NCBI GenBank assembly: GCA_964507185.1
Contig: CAZDOY010000002.1
Span: forward strand, 62,001-126,000
Source of the DNA: CAVRTJ01 sp964507185
GTDB lineage: Bacteria; Acidobacteriota; UBA4820; DSQY01
Length of the DNA: 64,000 bases
Direction of reading: 5' to 3'
Below, one piece after another: positions 45,692-54,146 of this stretch (position 1 is the first letter of the stretch; each line of letters begins with the position of its first letter). Below the pieces are notes generated by a model. That model was given only the letters and a program-made list of their open reading frames with translations. It was not told the DNA's origin and made no database searches. The translations under genes were made by a program, and so were the position numbers.

Positions 45692-47701
45692 ATGCCCCAG
45701 ACCTTTGAACTCGAATTCGACGCACTTCCCCCAAAGAAAAGGTTCGAAGAGGGAATTCGACGTGCGCCGAGCCGTGGTTTCCGTCTCACCCGTGCCGACA
45801 CGGAAATCGCATTGCAAAACGCCTTACGCTACGTTCCCGCTGAATTTCATGAAGAGGTAGCTCCGGAGTTCATGCAGGAACTCCTGACGCGAGGACGCAT
45901 CTATGGCTATCGATTCCGCCCCCAAGGGCGTATCTATGGCAGGCCCATTCACGATTATCCGGGACGGATCATGGATGCCAAGGGCATGCAGGTGATGATC
46001 GACAACAACCTGGATTTTGAGGTTGCCCTATATCCCTACGAACTGGTGACTTACGGAGAAACCGGCCAGGTCTGTCAGAACTGGATGCAATATCTCCTGA
46101 TCAAGAAATACCTCTCCGAGATGGACCAGAACCAGACACTGGTCGTTTCCTCGGGGCATCCCCTCGGGCTCTTCCCCTCGCGGCCCGAGTCCCCCCGTGC
46201 CATCATCACCAACGGCCTCATGGTGGGCATGTTCGACACCCCCGAAGATTTTCACAGGCTCGCCGCCATGGGGTGCGCCAATTACGGCCAGATGACTGCG
46301 GGCGGATGGATGTACATAGGCCCCCAGGGCATCGTCCACGGCACGTACATCACGCTTCTCAATGCCGGCCGGCTTTACCTCGGCATCCCGGAGAGCGGCA
46401 ACCTCAAGGGGCACGCGTTCGTGACTTCCGGGCTCGGCGGCATGTCCGGCGCACAGGCCAAAGCCGTCGAAATTGCAGGAGGAGTGGGCGTAATCGCCGA
46501 GGTCGACGAAAGCCGAATCAAAACCCGGCACGATCAGGGTTGGGTAAGCCTCGTCTCGGACGACCTGAGCCGCGTGGTCAAATGGATGGAGGACTCCAAG
46601 GCGAAAAAGGAGGCCGTCTCCATCGCCTACCACGGAAATGTGGTGGATCTCCTTGAGTACCTGGACAAAGAAGGCGTAGAGGTCGAACTCCTCTCCGACC
46701 AGACATCGTGCCATGCCGTCTACGAGGGTGGCTACACGCCCGCGGGACTCTCCTACGAGCAAGCAAAGGCCCTCCTCAAGGAGGATTTCGAGGCCTTTAA
46801 ATCAAAGGTCCACGAGAGTCTCAAGCGCCATTACGTCTCCATCAGGAACCTCACGCAAAAGGGTGCGCGCTTCTGGGATTACGGTAATTCTTTCATGAAG
46901 GCCGTCTTCGACGCCGGGGTTCCCGAGATCGCCAGGAACGGCGTAGATACGAGCCAGGGATTCATCTGGCCCTCCTATGTGGAAGACATCATGGGGCCGC
47001 TCTGCTTCGACTACGGCTATGGGCCATTTCGCTGGGTATGCCTTTCCGGAAGGCCTGAAGACCTCGAGAGGACCGACAAGGCGGCCATGTCCTCCATAGA
47101 CCCGAACCGGCGCGGTCAGGACCGGGACAACTTCAGCTGGATTCGTGACGCGGCAAGAAACAAGCTGGTCGTAGGAACCCAGGCAAGAATCCTCTACGCC
47201 GACGCCGAAGGACGCGTGAAGATCGCCTTGAAATTCAACGACATGGTCCGCAACGGCGAGATTGGCCCCGTAATCATCGGCCGCGACCACCACGACGTTC
47301 AGGGCACCGACTCGCCCTTCCGCGAAACCGCGAACATCTACGACGGGTCCGCCTACACATCCGACATGGCGCACCAGTGCTTCGCAGGCAACATAGCCAG
47401 GGGCATGACCTACGTGGTGCTCTCCAACGGGGGCGGAGTCGGCACCGGCAAGTGCTTCAACGGTGGGAACGGAATTCTACTGGACGGATCAGAGCGCATC
47501 GACGAGGTCGTCACCTCGGGCCTTGATTGGGACGTCATGGGGGGCATCGCCCGTCGCGCCTGGGCCCGGAATCCCAACGCCATCGAAACGGCCAGACTCT
47601 GGAACCGGAAGATGGAGGGCGCTGGTCATATCACCGAGCCCCAGGTCGCCGACAAGGAGCTGGTAACAAGAATCGTAGCGGACGCCATTCGGGGTACCTG
47701 A
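45692..47701 (+). CDS. hutU: Urocanate hydratase
   Basis: 669 aa. Urocanase catalyses the second step of histidine breakdown with tightly bound NAD+. The family core is clear: GPQGIVHGTYITLLNAGRLY near residue 212, HAFVTSGLGGMSGAQAKAVE near 245 and, near the C-terminus, SNGGGVGTGKCFNGGNGILL. The length is the longer (~670 aa) form rather than the ~555-aa enterobacterial one. No hutH, hutI or hutF gene is adjacent, so it stands alone here. A non-coding repeat zone begins directly after the stop. Confidence 0.95.
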   Translation: MPQTFELEFDALPPKKRFEEGIRRAPSRGFRLTRADTEIALQNALRYVPAEFHEEVAPEFMQELLTRGRIYGYRFRPQGRIYGRPIHDYPGRIMDAKGMQVMIDNNLDFEVALYPYELVTYGETGQVCQNWMQYLLIKKYLSEMDQNQTLVVSSGHPLGLFPSRPESPRAIITNGLMVGMFDTPEDFHRLAAMGCANYGQMTAGGWMYIGPQGIVHGTYITLLNAGRLYLGIPESGNLKGHAFVTSGLGGMSGAQAKAVEIAGGVGVIAEVDESRIKTRHDQGWVSLVSDDLSRVVKWMEDSKAKKEAVSIAYHGNVVDLLEYLDKEGVEVELLSDQTSCHAVYEGGYTPAGLSYEQAKALLKEDFEAFKSKVHESLKRHYVSIRNLTQKGARFWDYGNSFMKAVFDAGVPEIARNGVDTSQGFIWPSYVEDIMGPLCFDYGYGPFRWVCLSGRPEDLERTDKAAMSSIDPNRRGQDRDNFSWIRDAARNKLVVGTQARILYADAEGRVKIALKFNDMVRNGEIGPVIIGRDHHDVQGTDSPFRETANIYDGSAYTSDMAHQCFAGNIARGMTYVVLSNGGGVGTGKCFNGGNGILLDGSERIDEVVTSGLDWDVMGGIARRAWARNPNAIETARLWNRKMEGAGHITEPQVADKELVTRIVADAIRGT

Positions 47702-47724
47702 GGAGTGAACGCGGGAGGGGGCTG

Positions 47725-48223
47725 ATTCTCCCTCTTCCCTCCGTTACCGTTGGGTTTTGCCATATCCACACAATCACGGGGGCGCTGCCCGGTCCGGCCC
47801 GGAGGTCGCCCTTGCGGGGGAACGGCGCCGCGCCGGACCTTCTTCGCACGGCTGCTGCGCTTCGATGCTCCATGTATTCGCATCTCAGCGCGCGCCATTC
47901 TCCCTCTTCCCTCCGTTACCGTTGGGTTTTGCCATATCCACACAATCACGGNNNNNNNNNNNNNNNNNNNNNNNNNNNNNNNNNNNNNNNNNNNNNNNNN
48001 NNNNNNNNNNNNNNNNNNNNNNNNNNNNNNNNNNNNNNNNNNNNNNNNNNNATTCTCCCTCTTCCCTCCGTTACCGTTGGGTTTTGCCATATCCACACAA
48101 TCACGGGGGCGCTGCCCGGTCCGGCCCGGAGGTCGCCCTTGCGGGGGAACGGCGCCGCGCCGGACCTTCTTCGCACGGCTGCTGCGCTTCGATGCTCCAT
48201 GTATTCGCATCTCAGCGCGCATC
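47725..48223. repeat. 172-bp tandem repeat, interrupted by an assembly gap
   Basis: The same ~170-bp sequence starts at 47725, again at 47897 (cut by the gap after 55 bp) and again at 48052, each time with ATTCTCCCTCTTCCCTCC. Unit 1 and the unit after the gap appear identical. The unit is GC-rich with no convincing protein in any frame, and 172 is not a multiple of three, so a coding repeat is unlikely. Copy number is unknown. Confidence 0.9.
47952..48051. other. Assembly gap (100 N) inside the tandem repeat
   Basis: Exactly 100 N, the usual placeholder. The gap begins and ends inside copies of the 172-bp repeat, so the assembler could not resolve the array; true length may be longer or shorter. 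Confidence 0.98.
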
Positions 48224-48264
48224 CGTAAGCTCGAAACCCTTCGACTCCCTCAATTGGAATACGG

Positions 48265-48357
48265 CGGCCTTGCGGACGCAAGGCCATGTAAAAAAACGCC
48301 CTTCGAAGTCAACCCTCGAAGGACGGGCGTTTTTTTGGTGGAGGCGGCGGGAGTCGA
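48265..48357. repeat. 93-bp direct repeat, copy A: duplicate of the tmRNA 3' end and terminator
   Basis: Identical to 48534-48626, offset 269 bp. It holds a complete copy of the terminator hairpin (48290-48336) and the last 22 nt of tmRNA, from the T-loop (TCGACTCCC) to ACCA. Similarity continues patchily leftward to about 48240. This is what an attachment site left by an ssrA-targeting integrative element looks like; a simple tandem duplication is the alternative. Confidence 0.8.
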
Positions 48358-48533
48358 CCTGGCGCGCGCTAGGAGCCTCGGACCCAGAGGGTCCTGCGTT
48401 CCAAGCGCCCCCAGCGGTCCCGGACTGGGGCCTCTTCGCGGTTTTCTACCGCCCGGCGCAAAGCAGTTTGCGCCTTGGCGTTGAAAACCAGCGACCCTCC
48501 CCCACTCTTCGACTCCCTTAAATTACTTAAAGA

Positions 48534-48626
48534 CGGCCTTGCGGACGCAAGGCCATGTAAAAAAACGCCCTTCGAAGTCAACCCTCGAAGGACGGGCGTT
48601 TTTTTGGTGGAGGCGGCGGGAGTCGA
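48534..48626. repeat. 93-bp direct repeat, copy B, spanning the real tmRNA 3' end
   Basis: Second copy of the repeat at 48265-48357. Bases 48605-48626 are the genuine 3' end of the tmRNA; 48559-48605 is its terminator. Identity stops in the T-arm, the usual edge of att cores in ssrA. Confidence 0.8.
48559..48605 (-). terminator. Intrinsic terminator of ssrA
   Basis: Minus-strand arms AAAAAAACGCCC and GGGCGTTTTTTT (12 bp, perfect) enclose an inner CTTCGA/TCGAAG stem. It starts at the last base of the tmRNA ACCA end and finishes with seven T. The A and T tracts make it able to work in both directions. Confidence 0.85.
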
Positions 48627-48952
48627 ACCCGCGTCCGGAAAGGCCGGCCAAGGAAGCTTCTACGCGCGTAGTCGGTTCCTTAGGTTTCGCTAACCGCCGA
48701 TGGAGCCGACAAGTCGACGGGTCGCTAGCCCCTTAATCTTAGCCGGACCGACCGGAGCGTCTTCGGGCCGGAGCAACCCGCTAGCGTCGCCCTTGAAAGT
48801 CCGCGGGTACTACCATCAAGGACGTGGCAGCTTAAGCCGCCAGAGCCAGATCGTTGTGATTGGCAGTTGTAAGTGTCCGGTCGTTTTACGAGTGCCCGGA
48901 ACTCGGCGCGCAACCACCTTCCGTACATCCCCGTCGAGACCGTTTCGCCCCC
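48605..48952 (-). ncRNA. ssrA: Transfer-messenger RNA (tmRNA)
   Basis: 348 nt, single-piece tmRNA. The 5' end GGGGGCGAAACGG (48952 downward) pairs with the 3' CGCCTCC before an encoded ACCA (48608-48605), making a 7-bp acceptor stem with one G-U pair. The T-arm GGGTTCGACTCCC is intact. The tag frame encodes ANHNDLALAA and ends in TAA, so stalled proteins receive A-ANHNDLALAA; the LALAA end suits ClpXP-type proteolysis. A promoter and terminator flank it. It rescues ribosomes on broken mRNA together with SmpB, whose gene is not in the window. Confidence 0.97.
48832..48864 (-). other. tmRNA proteolysis-tag reading frame
   Basis: Ten codons from the resume codon GCC (48864-48862) to TAA (48834-48832), reading ANHNDLALAA. 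The first Ala of the full tag comes from alanyl-tmRNA. The resume codon is placed by analogy with known tmRNAs and by the Ala-rich end. Confidence 0.85.
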
Positions 48953-48967
48953 AGGGTGTGCAGGCCA

Positions 48968-48996
48968 AATATAAGCCGGGCGCAGTCCCGCGTCAA
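48968..48996 (-). promoter_or_regulatory. Sigma-70-type promoter of ssrA
   Basis: Minus-strand -35 TTGACG (48996-48991), 17-nt spacer, -10 TATATT (48973-48968), 16 nt before the mature 5' end. A short precursor would be trimmed by RNase P. Confidence 0.8.
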
Positions 48997-49028
48997 GGAC
49001 CCCTGATGGTTTCGTGGTGAGATTTCAG

Positions 49029-49034
49029 TATAAT
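49029..49034 (+). promoter_or_regulatory. Consensus -10 hexamer before the YitT-like gene
   Basis: TATAAT, 45 nt before the ATG at 49080. No good -35 at 16-18 nt, so the promoter is only partly supported. It is back to back with the ssrA promoter. Confidence 0.4.
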
Positions 49035-49079
49035 GACGCGGAGGGGCCGCAGGACCGCTACACCGCGGACAGGTGAAGA

Positions 49080-49958
49080 ATGAGCGCTATGAAAACAACG
49101 TCGAAATGGGTCTGGTCCCTCATCCTGCTCCAACTCGGCGTCCTCTCATACGTCATAGCCATCAAGGCGTTCTACATCCCCAACCACCTTTTGAGCGGCG
49201 GCGTGACGGGAATCGCTCTTCTCCTTCATTTGCTCTTCAATTGGCCCGTGGGCTTTCTCACGTTCCTGTTCAATATTCCCATCTTCTTGATCGGCATAAG
49301 GGACGTCGGCAAGAAGTTCGCCGTTATTTCCGCTCTCGGCGTTGTTGCTTTCTGGCTCGTCGTCGACCACGTTCCCATCCCTCCCGCAACCCATGACCAC
49401 CTGCTTGCCGCCATTTTCGGAGGTCTTCTGGGAGGCCTGGCCACCGCCTTGGCCCTGAAGGCGGGTGGTTCCCTCGGTGGTTTCGATATTCTCGGCGTCG
49501 TGTTGAACAGGCGCTTCAGTCTGGGCGTCGGAGAGGCCTCGCTCATCCTGAACGGCGCTCTTATCTCCGCAGCCGGTCTCATCGAGAATTTCGAGCTCGC
49601 CATGTACACCCTCGTGGCCATATACGTGGCCGGCAGGTCCCTTGACGCCATTCAGCTTCCCCGTCCCAGAAAAGCCGTCCTGGTCTTTTCGAAAAAGAAC
49701 CATACGATCAAAGCCCGGATCCTGGCCGAAATGGGACGGGGCGTTTCGCTTTTCAAGACCATGGGCGCCTATTCAGGCGAAGAGTACGAAGCGCTCTTGT
49801 GCGTCGTCACACGCTACGAGCTGCGTGAAATGCGGGACATCATCAGGAGCGCGGACCCGGAGGCCTTCGTGAGTGTTCTCGAAGCGTCCGACGTCATGGG
49901 GCGGTTTCAGCGACCGTCGGCCTTCGAACAGATCGCCTTGAAGCGGTCCAGGAAATAA
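49080..49958 (+). CDS. YitT-family membrane protein (DUF161 + DUF2179)
   Basis: 292 aa. Five or so transmembrane segments in residues 10-200, including IPNHLLSGGVTGIALLLHLL near residue 33 and LATALALKAGGSLGGFDILG near 120, the glycine-rich family motif. The cytoplasmic DUF2179 domain follows (KAVLVFSKKNHTIKARIL and on). The family is common in bacteria; its transport function is not settled. A second ATG three codons downstream is an alternative start. Confidence 0.9.
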   Translation: MSAMKTTSKWVWSLILLQLGVLSYVIAIKAFYIPNHLLSGGVTGIALLLHLLFNWPVGFLTFLFNIPIFLIGIRDVGKKFAVISALGVVAFWLVVDHVPIPPATHDHLLAAIFGGLLGGLATALALKAGGSLGGFDILGVVLNRRFSLGVGEASLILNGALISAAGLIENFELAMYTLVAIYVAGRSLDAIQLPRPRKAVLVFSKKNHTIKARILAEMGRGVSLFKTMGAYSGEEYEALLCVVTRYELREMRDIIRSADPEAFVSVLEASDVMGRFQRPSAFEQIALKRSRK

Positions 49959-49992
49959 GAACCCGGCAGGAATCCCATCTCGAGCCCGGAAA

Positions 49993-50349
49993 TCAGGTCC
50001 GGCGGCGAGGTCCTCCCGTCACCATTCGATTGAGAAGAAACGAAACCAGCGAGATCATGAGGGAGCCCAGCACGGCCCACCAGAATCCTCTAACTTCGAA
50101 CCCGCTGACGAGCCACGAGGCAATATAGAGCAGCAGTGCGTTGATGACGATGACGAAGAGCCCAAGGCTGATTATCACCAACGGCAGGGTGAATAAAATG
50201 AGCAGGGGTCTCAGGATGGCGTTGGCCAGCCCGACGATGACGGCGGCAAGGAAGAGCGATAGCAGGGACTCGAAGTGGAGCCCCGGCAACATGACGGCCA
50301 CAATGCCCATGGAGGCCATGAGAATCAGCACTCTGCCCAGAAAGTGCAT
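49993..50349 (-). CDS. Small four-helix membrane protein, phage-holin family 4 / YvlD type
   Basis: 118 aa, almost wholly hydrophobic with four transmembrane helices. The motif VGLANAILRPLLILFTLPL near residue 40 is typical of the YvlD/holin_4 family. These proteins are chromosomal and rarely linked to phage; function is unclear. It ends an operon-like run, 7 nt after the DUF3047 gene stop. Confidence 0.85.
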   Translation of the reverse strand: MHFLGRVLILMASMGIVAVMLPGLHFESLLSLFLAAVIVGLANAILRPLLILFTLPLVIISLGLFVIVINALLLYIASWLVSGFEVRGFWWAVLGSLMISLVSFLLNRMVTGGPRRRT

Positions 50350-50356
50350 GGCGCGC

Positions 50357-51031
50357 CTACCTGCTCTTGAAGGCTATGTCGGCCATGCCGCTCTGCGCGA
50401 AAGAGTGGGTGTCGTCGGAATCGATCTGAAAGCTGAAAGCCACCGGATTTGGGGCATCCGTCCCGAAGGCCCTCTTGAAATCGGCGGCGACATCACGAAC
50501 TTCGTGCTTCCAGACTTTAAGTCCGTCCCGCTCGCTTCTCAGCACGAAAATCCTGGTGTTGGAGTTCTTTGGGGAGGTATAGAAGGTTCCCGCGGAAGGG
50601 ACTGTCTCCCACGTATAGCCGAGGATCCTGTAGTCCAGGCTCCCGAGAAGTCCCTTTCCCGGAAATAGAACGTAGACCTGCGCGGCCTCGTCGTCCGTGG
50701 CCCTGTAGCGCCCGTCGCCTCCCGGGGGAAGCGCATCGGCCTCCCACGTCCAGGTGAGCATGGGCGTTTCCTTCAGGTCCACGCTGACCTTGCGCAAAAA
50801 CGCCCACGAAGAGTTGTCGCTTGTGAGCCGGACGAAGGGCATGGCGCCGTTGTGGAGGAAATCGACATCAACGTTGCCGACCCATTTCTTGATTTTCCAG
50901 GCGCTGTAGAATGGGGCGGCCGACTGGAAAGACTCCACCATCACCTCAGGGACGAGATTCCCTTTCGGGTTGGAGGGTAGCAACATCAGAAACAGGACCA
51001 GGGCGAGCGCGCCCGGAATGACTCTCTTCAT
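50357..51031 (-). CDS. Exported DUF3047 protein
   Basis: 224 aa. Signal peptide MKRVIPGALALVLFLMLLPS, then a beta-rich domain matching DUF3047: W-containing strands (MLTWTWEADALPPGGDGR), DDEAAQVYVLF and LRSERDGLKVWKHEVRDVAADF. Members are periplasmic, often found in proteobacteria, and look like carbohydrate-binding-type sandwiches, but have no assigned function. It is followed closely by the holin-like gene. Confidence 0.85.
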   Translation of the reverse strand: MKRVIPGALALVLFLMLLPSNPKGNLVPEVMVESFQSAAPFYSAWKIKKWVGNVDVDFLHNGAMPFVRLTSDNSSWAFLRKVSVDLKETPMLTWTWEADALPPGGDGRYRATDDEAAQVYVLFPGKGLLGSLDYRILGYTWETVPSAGTFYTSPKNSNTRIFVLRSERDGLKVWKHEVRDVAADFKRAFGTDAPNPVAFSFQIDSDDTHSFAQSGMADIAFKSR

Positions 51032-51127
51032 GGCGGTTTATTATACGGTTTCTCGCTCTCCATGTCCACAGTTACGGGCAAGGCCCCGAACGCCGGGAAT
51101 CGGGTTCCCGATCCCGCCGAACGGGGC

Positions 51128-52213
51128 TCATTCCCGGACCAAGGCGTCGAGGCGTTCCGCCGCGTTTCTAGCCGGATTCGGCGGGAGCGCTACGATGGGA
51201 AGGGGTGAAGCCAGGCTCCTCGAGATCATTCCGGGGAGATCCTCCACATTTCCACAGATCCCGGCCCATTGGTGGCTGTCCATGTACTCGATGTTGGCGC
51301 GCTCCTGACCGGGAAGGCTGGGAATCACGATGACCCTGCGTCCCATGTAGAGGGCCTCGGACAGACTGAGTCCTCCCCCCTTCGTGACGATCAGCGAACT
51401 GGCCGCCATGAGCGAGGGTATGTCGTTCCTGTATCCGAGCACCCTCAGCCTGGAGGGATTCGCATGGGCAAGCGGCACGAGGCTCCTGCGAAGTTTCTTG
51501 TTCAGCCCGCAGACCACGACCACTTTGCATCTTTCAACTTCCAACGCGCTTAAGGCGGCCTTTCCGAGGGGGCCGGCTCCTACGCCTCCCCCAAGTAAAA
51601 GAACGATCGGTGATGCGTCTTCCAGGCCGAGCGCCGCTCTCGCGGACGACGGATCGTGACTGCGCTCGAAAGTCGGCGCAACAGGTATGCCGGTGGCCGT
51701 CAGCCGCTCTTCGGGAATCCCCTTCTCCAGGAGCATGGGCTTAAGGTCCTCATGCGGGAGAATGAACAGATCGACCTCGTTTCTGGCCCACAACGGGTAT
51801 ACGTCGTAATCGGTAATAATGGCTGCGAGCTTGATGGTGCTTCCGGTTTTCTGCTTCCAGTCCGCGGCGACCTCCATGGCGTTGTACTGGGTCGCCACGA
51901 TCAGATCGACGCCTTCCGGAATTCTTTGTCCGAAACGCCGCACCACGCGCCTGTCCATAATCGGAAGCGCCAGTCTCTTCCGCTTCTTGAAGGCACCTGA
52001 ATTGTACATGCCGTCCCAGACCGAAGGAGCCCTAAGAGCCAGGAGGAGATATCCATGCCGAAAGAGGAGGTCGTAGTCCAAAGGGACCCATTGCTCGAGC
52101 GGCCTGTGTTCGCACGCGTGTCCCAGGTGCGAAAGCTCTTGCGAGAGGATGCCGGCGACCTGCCTGTGTCCCGTACCGAGTGCGTAGGACAGGACGACCG
52201 TTCTGGGAGTCAT
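51128..52213 (-). CDS. GT28/MGDG synthase-like glycosyltransferase
   Basis: 361 aa from the ATG at 52213, which overlaps the PAP2 gene stop as ATGA. N-terminal SYALGTGHRQVAGILSQEL, then a MurG/MGDG-synthase-like GT-B fold: IVLLLGGGVGAGPLGKAAL near residue 190 and the nucleotide-sugar site VTKGGGLSLSEALYMGRRVI near 280 with PGQERANIEYM. These enzymes add a sugar to diacylglycerol or another lipid at the inner membrane. The coupled PAP2 gene supports a lipid pathway. Donor and acceptor are not known. Confidence 0.88.
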   Translation of the reverse strand: MTPRTVVLSYALGTGHRQVAGILSQELSHLGHACEHRPLEQWVPLDYDLLFRHGYLLLALRAPSVWDGMYNSGAFKKRKRLALPIMDRRVVRRFGQRIPEGVDLIVATQYNAMEVAADWKQKTGSTIKLAAIITDYDVYPLWARNEVDLFILPHEDLKPMLLEKGIPEERLTATGIPVAPTFERSHDPSSARAALGLEDASPIVLLLGGGVGAGPLGKAALSALEVERCKVVVVCGLNKKLRRSLVPLAHANPSRLRVLGYRNDIPSLMAASSLIVTKGGGLSLSEALYMGRRVIVIPSLPGQERANIEYMDSHQWAGICGNVEDLPGMISRSLASPLPIVALPPNPARNAAERLDALVRE

Positions 52214-53043
52214 CGGGCGCGGTAGAACACCAGTTCGAGACGGAAGTTCTCGACCGCCCAGGTGGCGAGAATAGTGCACATCGCCGCGAACAGGACACCC
52301 CCAAAGACGTCCAGAACCCAGTGGAAGCCCAGGTAAAGCGTCGAATACACGACCAGACCCGCGAGGAAGAGCATGGCACGGCGCAGTTTCGCATTACTGC
52401 TTCCGGAGATGAGGAGGCCGTAACTGAGGGCGAGGGATGTGTGGAATGAAGGGAAGCAGTTGTTCAGGCCGCTCAGGGGCCGCAGTCCCTGGATGAGGAA
52501 CGGAGAAATGTTGTTCATGAGAAGCGTCACCTGCCCGTCTCCTGCGGCCCATCGTTCGGCCACGGGAACGAGAATGTAGAAAGGCAGAATAAGAACGTAG
52601 TTGAAAACGGTCGCCCAGAAGAGCTTTCTCGCCAGCGTCCTCTCGCCTTCGTAGTGAGTGATCAGGACCGCGGCGATCCCCATTACGGGAAACACGTACA
52701 GGTAAACCGCAGAGAGCACGTACGTCAGCATCGGAAAGTGAACTACCTGGAAAAGGGCCGTCGCAGGCCCCTCGATATGGAGGAAGAGGGGCGTGAAATC
52801 CCACTTGAGGTACTGCGTGATCAATGCGTCGTACCTCGTTTCCAGGATATCCATGAACATGATGCCGAACAGAGTCAGCAGATAGAACAAGGACTGCGAC
52901 GAAAAAGCGTGCTCTTTCACGAACCGCCATATGATCGTCAGCGGTGACTCGGACGGCAGGCAACACTTCAACAGCACCAACAGCGATAAGGCCGTCAGAC
53001 AGAATCCCAGTAATAGAACAAAGTCGAGATTATAAGGCAACAA
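52210..53043 (-). CDS. PAP2-superfamily membrane phosphatase/phosphotransferase (Ipt/Aur1-like)
   Basis: 277 aa with about six transmembrane helices. The PAP2 catalytic motifs are in the C-terminal third: CFPSFHTSLALSYGLL near residue 192 and LGFHWVLDVFGG near 240; the Ser, His, His and Asp of the active site are present. The arrangement is like inositol phosphotransferases (PAP2_3) more than simple phosphatases. Starts with TTG (53043 or 53040), with a GGAG site upstream. Operon with the glycosyltransferase implies glycolipid or phosphoinositol-type lipid synthesis; that is inference. Confidence 0.82.
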   Translation of the reverse strand: MLPYNLDFVLLLGFCLTALSLLVLLKCCLPSESPLTIIWRFVKEHAFSSQSLFYLLTLFGIMFMDILETRYDALITQYLKWDFTPLFLHIEGPATALFQVVHFPMLTYVLSAVYLYVFPVMGIAAVLITHYEGERTLARKLFWATVFNYVLILPFYILVPVAERWAAGDGQVTLLMNNISPFLIQGLRPLSGLNNCFPSFHTSLALSYGLLISGSSNAKLRRAMLFLAGLVVYSTLYLGFHWVLDVFGGVLFAAMCTILATWAVENFRLELVFYRAR

Positions 53044-53161
53044 CCTGCTCCGCCGACATGCTATCCAAACCTAAAAAATAATAACACTTCGGAGCTCTGA
53101 TTTCAACGGCTGGCCTGGGTTTGTAGCATTGAAGCAGGATAAGTAAACCTGACGGCCCGTC

Positions 53162-53962
53162 TCATCTCCGCAGCACATTGAAGGCCTTGATCTTTTCTTG
53201 CGCTTCCGCCGCGCCTTCTCGCACATCCGCATCAGGGTCATAGAGCGTTTTCTCCAGGAATGGAAGTGCCCTAAGATCACATAGTTCACCTAGCGCATAA
53301 ATGGCATCGGCTCTCATTTGTGGTTCCGGGGCCTTCAAAAGGTCAACCAATGGACCGAGAGCTTCTCCTGCGGCTCCCCGATCCGTTTTCGCCAGTTCCG
53401 AGAGGATGAGGATGCCTCCCATTCTCACGCCCATGCTGGTCTCCCCCACCAATGAAGCAACACTGCGTGAGGAAAGAAGACGGTGTTTCACAAGCTGCTC
53501 TATTTCGGGTCGCATCTTCTGCTGGAGCATATTCAGAAGCGTCTGCCTCTCCCATTTTCCATCCGCGAAAGACTCGAGCGCCGAGACCAGTTCCCCAGGG
53601 GTAAAGGCACCGTATATGCGGGCCTTACCCCCGACGATGGCGAGGGGAACGGATCTCATTCCTATGGGCAGCAGACTCTGTTCGAAGCTCTCGACGTCCA
53701 GGACCCGCAGTCTTATCGATGGCCGTTCGACGGCGACTCGCACAGCGGCTTCCACCGCCGACGAACTACTCTCGCACCAGCGCGCCGCGTAGATATCGAT
53801 CCCTGGATGCCTCGAGAGACCTTTCAACGCACCCTTCTGCTCCCGGGAGAGGCCGCTTTCTCCGGAAGAAGAAGCCGAAAGAAACACCTGGAAGGCCCTC
53901 TCCATGCTCTGATCGGGAAGTATACGCCAGCGGGTTTCGATCGATTCGCCCACCGTCGCCAC
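53162..53962 (-). CDS. Thioredoxin-fold domain plus HEAT repeats; start uncertain
   Basis: 266 aa from a GTG at 53962. Residues 50-130 look like a thioredoxin/glutaredoxin fold with cis-Pro region RSVPLAIVGGKARIYG, but the redox motif reads CESS with one Cys only. Residues 150-260 are HEAT-like repeats (AIYALGELCDLRALPFLEKT; DPDADVREGAAEAQEKIK). The frame stays open and protein-like upstream (SLDVQFGRGTDTEKEW; GAHPGIRIALTEADRG) to about 54100, with no ATG, GTG or TTG, so the real start may be a rare codon (ATT at 54100) or hidden by an error in the C9 tract at 54115-54123. Confidence 0.7.
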   Translation of the reverse strand: MATVGESIETRWRILPDQSMERAFQVFLSASSSGESGLSREQKGALKGLSRHPGIDIYAARWCESSSSAVEAAVRVAVERPSIRLRVLDVESFEQSLLPIGMRSVPLAIVGGKARIYGAFTPGELVSALESFADGKWERQTLLNMLQQKMRPEIEQLVKHRLLSSRSVASLVGETSMGVRMGGILILSELAKTDRGAAGEALGPLVDLLKAPEPQMRADAIYALGELCDLRALPFLEKTLYDPDADVREGAAEAQEKIKAFNVLRR

Positions 53963-54146
53963 GAGCCTGAACGGGGTCCCGCGGTCGGCCTCGGTGAGCG
54001 CGATCCGTATTCCTGGATGGGCGCCTACCAGACGCGGAGTCAGAGTGTTCCACTCTTTCTCCGTGTCCGTTCCCCGGCCGAATTGGACGTCGAGCGAAAT
54101 GGAACGGGCCGTTTCCCCCCCCCGCCGACAGGCAGCCGCCTGAGGG

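Noticed and set aside
47626..48287. Open frames across the 172-bp repeats on both strands
   Set aside because: They pass through N, have biased low-complexity composition, and the repeat length is not a multiple of three.
49993..50349. Holin-like protein as evidence of a prophage
   Set aside because: This family is mostly chromosomal and no other phage genes are nearby.
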